A stretch of 64,000 nucleotides of DNA. Origin: JAVJUV01 sp040220415 (GTDB lineage: Bacteria; Pseudomonadota; Alphaproteobacteria; Rhodobacterales; Rhodobacteraceae). The position numbers were made by a program, and so were the translations under genes. Positions 58,967-64,000 of the stretch are shown piece after piece; the first letter of the stretch is position 1, and the number at the start of each line of letters is the position of its first letter. The notes beneath the pieces are model-generated. The model had not been told where the DNA came from, ran no database searches, and saw only the letters and a program-made list of their open reading frames with translations. The stretch covers positions 3,820 to 67,819 of the forward strand of contig JAVJUV010000025.1 of NCBI GenBank assembly GCA_040220415.1. The letters run 5' to 3'.

Positions 58967-59353
58967 ATGACCTACACGATCAATCGCATGATCTCCGACG
59001 CCGGTATCGATGACGTGGACGCCCGCGCGCGAAAGGCGCTGGCAGACCAAGGCTTCGGGGTGCTGACCGAGATCGACGTCAAGGCGACGATGAAGAAGAA
59101 GCTCGATGTCGAGATGCCGGGGTATCGCATACTCGGCGCCTGCAATCCGAAAATGGCGCATCAGGCGATCGGGATCGAGCCCCGGGTTGGGGCGATGCTG
59201 CCCTGCAATGTCATCCTGCGCGAGATCAAGGGTGGGGTCGAAGTCAGCGCCATCGATCCGGTTGCCTCCATGCAGGCGATTGAGAACGCCGATCTGACGG
59301 CCGTGGCGGGTGATGTCCGCGACCTTCTGGCAAAGGCCGTCGAGTCGATCTGA
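58967..59353 (+). CDS. DUF302 domain protein
   Basis: The 128-residue protein has the DUF302 layout: an early DVDARARKALADQGFGVLTEIDVKATMKKKLD segment, then YRILGACNPKMAHQAIGIEPRVGAMLPCNVILRE with the conserved ACNP and LPCN cysteines, and ends in a helical segment. DUF302 proteins commonly sit in copper and thiol-stress loci; the two Cys may bind metal. SD AAAGGA precedes the ATG. Confidence 0.85.
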   Translation: MTYTINRMISDAGIDDVDARARKALADQGFGVLTEIDVKATMKKKLDVEMPGYRILGACNPKMAHQAIGIEPRVGAMLPCNVILREIKGGVEVSAIDPVASMQAIENADLTAVAGDVRDLLAKAVESI

Positions 59354-59354
59354 G

Positions 59355-60038
59355 ATGAACCTGCGCGCCGCCATTTTTGGGGGCCTTGCAATCCTCGGGA
59401 TCGGAATGCTCGGCGCCTGGTTGGTCGCGCCTTCGGCGCTCGCTGAGGCACGCGGACTTCTTGACGGCGAGCGTCTGGAAACGCTGGTCGCGCGCGCGGG
59501 TCTCTGGGGGCCTGTCCTGATCGTCACGCTCATGACCCTCGCGGTAGTGGCGAGCCCCATTCCGAGCGCACCGATCGCGCTGGCAACCGGAGCGGCCTAC
59601 GGACATGTCTGGGGGACGGTGCAGGTCGTGATCGGCGCCGAGCTTGGCGCGCTGATCGCCTTCGGCCTCGCGCGGGTTCTGGGACGCGATGTCCTGCGGC
59701 GGGTGTTCGGTGGCCGTGTGGATGCCGGGCTGCTTGGCTCGCAAGCCGCGTTGACGGCGACGGTCTTTGCCAGCCGCCTGATGCCCTTCGTGTCCTTCGA
59801 CATGATCAGCTACGCCGCTGGGCTCAGCCAACTGCACGCCTGGCGGTTTGCCCTGGCGACACTGGCGGGCATTGTCCCGGCAAGCTTCCTTCTGGCCCAT
59901 TTCGGCGGCGAGGCGGTCAGCGGAGACCTTGATCGGGCGACATGGGCGGTGCTCGGTCTCGGACTTGTGACGGGTCTGCCGCTGCTCTGGGTGGCGATGC
60001 GGAAAGGACCCGAAGAAGGAGCCCGCGACCACCAGTGA
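59355..60038 (+). CDS. TVP38/TMEM64-family membrane protein
   Basis: The 227-residue integral membrane protein from ATG 59355, just after the DUF302 stop, has about five or six membrane segments and the VTT/SNARE-associated motif region VVASPIPSAPIALATGAAYGHVWGTVQVVIGAELGALIAFGLARVLGRD (near 65-115), with FASRLMPFVSFDMISYAAGLS later. DedA/VTT-fold proteins act in lipid or small-molecule transport; in metal loci their role is unknown. Confidence 0.8.
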   Translation: MNLRAAIFGGLAILGIGMLGAWLVAPSALAEARGLLDGERLETLVARAGLWGPVLIVTLMTLAVVASPIPSAPIALATGAAYGHVWGTVQVVIGAELGALIAFGLARVLGRDVLRRVFGGRVDAGLLGSQAALTATVFASRLMPFVSFDMISYAAGLSQLHAWRFALATLAGIVPASFLLAHFGGEAVSGDLDRATWAVLGLGLVTGLPLLWVAMRKGPEEGARDHQ

Positions 60039-60046
60039 AACGGGCT

Positions 60047-60077
60047 TGAGCTTCCAATGACTGGAAGCCCTAGGCTG
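60047..60077 (+). promoter_or_regulatory. MerR/CueR-type promoter of the copper ATPase gene
   Basis: TTGAGC (60047-60052, -35) and TAGGCT (60072-60077, -10) are separated by 19 bp, too long for ordinary sigma-70 use and typical of MerR-family promoters. The spacer contains the perfect dyad GCTTCCA-N5-TGGAAGC, close to the CueR/HmrR operator. Binding of Cu(I)-loaded regulator would realign the promoter. No merR-type gene is in the window. Confidence 0.75.
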
Positions 60078-60103
60078 AGAATCAAACGAAAGACAGGTGC
60101 CAC

Positions 60104-62437
<2,334 letters not shown>

Positions 62438-62475
62438 CCCGGCAGCACACCAAACAAATCAGAAAGGAAACCCAA

Positions 62476-62955
62476 ATGAGCCACGATACCGTTTCTCGCC
62501 GAAAAATCCTCGTCGGGGCGACGGCACTATTGGCCGCACCGCCACTTAGAGCGTTGGCGCAAGGCGCCAAACCTGCGATCCACGTGATGAAAGACCCCAA
62601 CTGCGGCTGCTGCTCGGCTTGGATCGAGATACTCGAAAATGACGGCTTCGCAGTCACCACCGAGCACAGCCTCGGGACGCTCCTGATGCGCTACAAGCTG
62701 GATCACGGCATCCCGCAAGAGATGGTCTCGTGCCATACGGGTCGGATCGAGGACTACATGATCGAGGGCCACGTCCCTGTTGCCGACATACGCCGTCTGC
62801 TGGAAGAGCGCCCTGACGCGGTAGGCCTCGCAGTGCCCGGGATGCCCTACGGTTCCCCCGGCATGGGCCCGGAGTCGCAGCGAGAGGCTTACGTCGTCCA
62901 CCTGATCCGTCGCGACGGGACAACAGAGCCGTTCGCGACTTACCCGGCAGCCTGA
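62476..62955 (+). CDS. DUF411 periplasmic metal-binding protein
   Basis: The 159-residue product starts at ATG 62476 behind AGAAAGGAAA, with a twin-arginine-like signal (SRRKILVGATALLAAPPLRALA). The DUF411 core follows: IHVMKDPNCGCCSAWIEILENDGFAV (CGCC metal site, near 45), MVSCHTGRIEDYMIEGHVPVADIRRLL and VGLAVPGMPYGSPGM. Such proteins (CopG-like) bind copper in the periplasm of resistance systems. An earlier in-frame start overlaps the ATPase stop but lacks an SD. Confidence 0.85.
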   Translation: MSHDTVSRRKILVGATALLAAPPLRALAQGAKPAIHVMKDPNCGCCSAWIEILENDGFAVTTEHSLGTLLMRYKLDHGIPQEMVSCHTGRIEDYMIEGHVPVADIRRLLEERPDAVGLAVPGMPYGSPGMGPESQREAYVVHLIRRDGTTEPFATYPAA

Positions 62956-62993
62956 GTTCCGGATGACATTCAGGACCACGCCTTGACGGTCTC

Positions 62994-63158
62994 TCAGAGC
63001 TGGGACGCCCAGCGGGTGTGCTGGTCGTCCATGATAGACGGATGTACGTGACGCCGCGCGCCCTTGAGATGGGGGTGGTCTAGCGGCAGGTTGTCGTGGC
63101 TGTGCTCGAGGATCTCGGGTTCCTCCGCCGCATCGAGCATCCGTTTTTTGCACGTCAT
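62994..63158 (-). CDS. Small His-rich protein or gene remnant
   Basis: An ATG at 63156-63158 with GGAG 8 bp upstream opens 54 residues with seven histidines (ILEHSHDNLPLDHPHLKG, RRHVHPSIMDDQHTRW). It is convergent with the DUF411 gene. The HxH and DHPH patterns resemble His-rich tails of metal transporters, so it may be a small metal-binding protein or the leftover C-terminus of a lost transporter. Confidence 0.4.
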   Translation of the reverse strand: MTCKKRMLDAAEEPEILEHSHDNLPLDHPHLKGARRHVHPSIMDDQHTRWASQL

Positions 63159-63204
63159 GTGTTTTCTCCATGATTTCGAAGCGTTCTGTCAGCCTCCCCG
63201 AGCG

Positions 63205-63324
63205 CTAGCCCGAGCGGCGCAGCGCCAGCAGGAACATAAGAAGCGCGAGGGCGGTGATGCCGTAGCGAAAGACGGTGCGGGTCCACGCCGATCTGGCGAG
63301 CGTGGGGTGCAGAGCGCTGATCAT
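63205..63324 (-). CDS. Possible 39-residue membrane peptide
   Basis: The ATG at 63322-63324 opens MISALHPTLARSAWTRTVFR, then YGITALALLMFLLALRRSG and stop: one membrane helix with a basic N-terminal half. It lies divergently from the truncated TetR gene, with the palindrome at 63359 between them. No good SD, so support is modest. Confidence 0.3.
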   Translation of the reverse strand: MISALHPTLARSAWTRTVFRYGITALALLMFLLALRRSG

Positions 63325-63358
63325 CGGTCCAGTGTAGATTCGTACTGAATCATCGATA

Positions 63359-63374
63359 TCGTTCGATCGAACGA
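63359..63374. promoter_or_regulatory. 16-bp perfect palindrome, candidate TetR operator
   Basis: TCGTTCGATCGAACGA is fully self-complementary and lies 73 bp before the start of the truncated TetR gene, in the divergent intergenic region. This size and position are typical for TetR-family operators. Confidence 0.6.
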
Positions 63375-63446
63375 ATTGTCCCCGATCAAGAACGCGGAAC
63401 AACAGACTGCTTCGACCGGCGCGACACAGAGCGGAGCGAACCGACC

Positions 63447-63570
63447 ATGACAGTTCAACCCAGGCCGAAACTCGACGCCAAGACCGAGCTGCTCGTCGCT
63501 GCGAAACGGGTGCTGCTGGAACATGGTTATGCCGGGCTTTCGGCGCGCGCCGTGGCAGCAGACGCAGCCA
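63447..63570 (+). pseudogene. Truncated TetR-family regulator
   Basis: From ATG 63447 the first about 41 residues are the start of a TetR HTH (KTELLVAAKRVLLEHGYAGLSARAVAADA). The recognition helix and ligand domain are absent: after about 63565 the sequence becomes the reverse complement of a DMT permease gene. The frame runs on to 63635 in nonsense. The break is a recombination or deletion endpoint. Confidence 0.7.
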
Positions 63571-64000
63571 CGCAATCCCAGCAGGCCAAACCGGATCGAA
63601 CAACTCGGATCCCGAGCGTTCGGCCAGCATCATGATCGGCATGCAAAACAGACTGGCGATCATGCCCGTATAGAACTGCAGGGTCACAGGATGAACCTGA
63701 CGCGACAGACCGCGTGTCACGAGAATATAGAATGCGAAACCCACTGCCGTACCAAGCGGAAACAGCGCCACCGCGCCGAAGGCCGCGAAGCTTGGCTGGA
63801 TCACGAACAAGACGCCGACAAATCCCACAATAGCCGCCCCAACGCGGCGTGGGCCGACATCTTCGCCAAGGTGGAATTTGCCAACCAGCAACACGATGAA
63901 CGGGGCCACGAAGACAATCGCCAGCGCGTCTGCAAGTGGCATCACGCGGATCGCGGCGATGAAACAAAACGTTGCGACAAACAAAAGTACCGCGCGAAAC
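63568..64000 (-). pseudogene. DMT/EamA-family permease fragment (5' beyond window, 3' truncated)
   Basis: The minus strand from the window edge encodes about 144 residues with at least four membrane segments: FCFIAAIRVMPLADALAIVFVAPFIVLLVG, VGAAIVGFVGVLFVIQP, GTAVGFAFYILVTRGLS and MIASLFCMPIMMLAE, typical of EamA drug/metabolite transporters. After WPAGIAWL at about 63568 the homology stops and the frame continues antisense to the TetR fragment. About half of the protein is therefore missing. Confidence 0.7.

Overview
The window is GC-rich bacterial chromosome with dense, often ATGA-overlapping operons. The gene content points to an alphaproteobacterium of the Rhodobacteraceae/Roseobacter type: a bacteriochlorophyll gene bchE with FnrL-like and PpsR/CrtJ-like sites, a pst-phoU-phoB operon, TAXI-TRAP transport and several Rhodobacterales small conserved proteins. 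No rRNA, tRNA, CRISPR array or prophage was seen. Both window edges cut a gene: a nitroreductase on the left and a DMT-type permease fragment on the right.

Layout. (1) 1-11.6 kb: a catabolic/transport cluster. It holds a nitroreductase, a TauE/SafE exporter, a ThDP-dependent acetolactate-synthase-like enzyme, a TAXI receptor with fused TRAP permease, an IclR regulator, an FAD monooxygenase, two SDR dehydrogenases and a histidinol-dehydrogenase-family enzyme resembling sulfopropanediol dehydrogenase. The substrate is not established. (2) 11.7-15.4 kb: bchE-bchJ-hemN, the oxygen-independent steps of (bacterio)chlorophyll and porphyrin synthesis, behind a promoter with one FNR-type site and two tandem TGT-N12-ACA palindromes. 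(3) 15.5-21.7 kb: pstSCAB-phoU-phoB behind a four-unit Pho box.

(4) 22.5-49.8 kb: a phosphonate island bordered on both sides by decayed IS6-family transposase remnants in the same orientation. It contains the C-P lyase set phnGHIJKL, phnN and phnM, with a 2H-phosphoesterase-like DUF1045 gene, phnF, three separate phosphonate-type ABC transporters (called A, B and C here) and three PhnM-family amidohydrolases. Accessory genes are unusual: an SAM methyltransferase and a PhnM paralogue locked into transporter operon A, a transglutaminase-like protein and a hexapeptide acyltransferase in operon B, and an SDR plus a second hexapeptide acyltransferase in operon C. An orphan UgpC/MalK-like ATPase has its own Pho box. 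Pho boxes before pstS, phnD-A, phnC-C and the orphan ATPase tie the island to PhoB.

(5) 50.2-56.1 kb: an MlaC-like periplasmic protein, a fasciclin remnant, a secreted lysine-rich protein built on 75-bp repeats, small conserved proteins, a cold-shock protein and groESL with a CIRCE operator and a strong terminator. (6) 56.2-64 kb: a copper/heavy-metal resistance module with a decayed cytochrome c, a Cys-rich exported protein, a multicopper oxidase, DUF302, a TVP38-family membrane protein, a copper P-type ATPase behind a MerR-type 19-bp-spacer promoter and a DUF411 protein. It ends in a recombination scar where a TetR gene and a DMT permease gene are each cut off at the same point.

Together the central 34 kb reads as a phosphate-starvation locus: high-affinity phosphate uptake, signalling, and uptake and breakdown of several organophosphorus compounds. 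The best candidate for an undescribed system is transporter operon A with its methyltransferase and divergent PhnM; the transglutaminase/acyltransferase pair in operon B is second.
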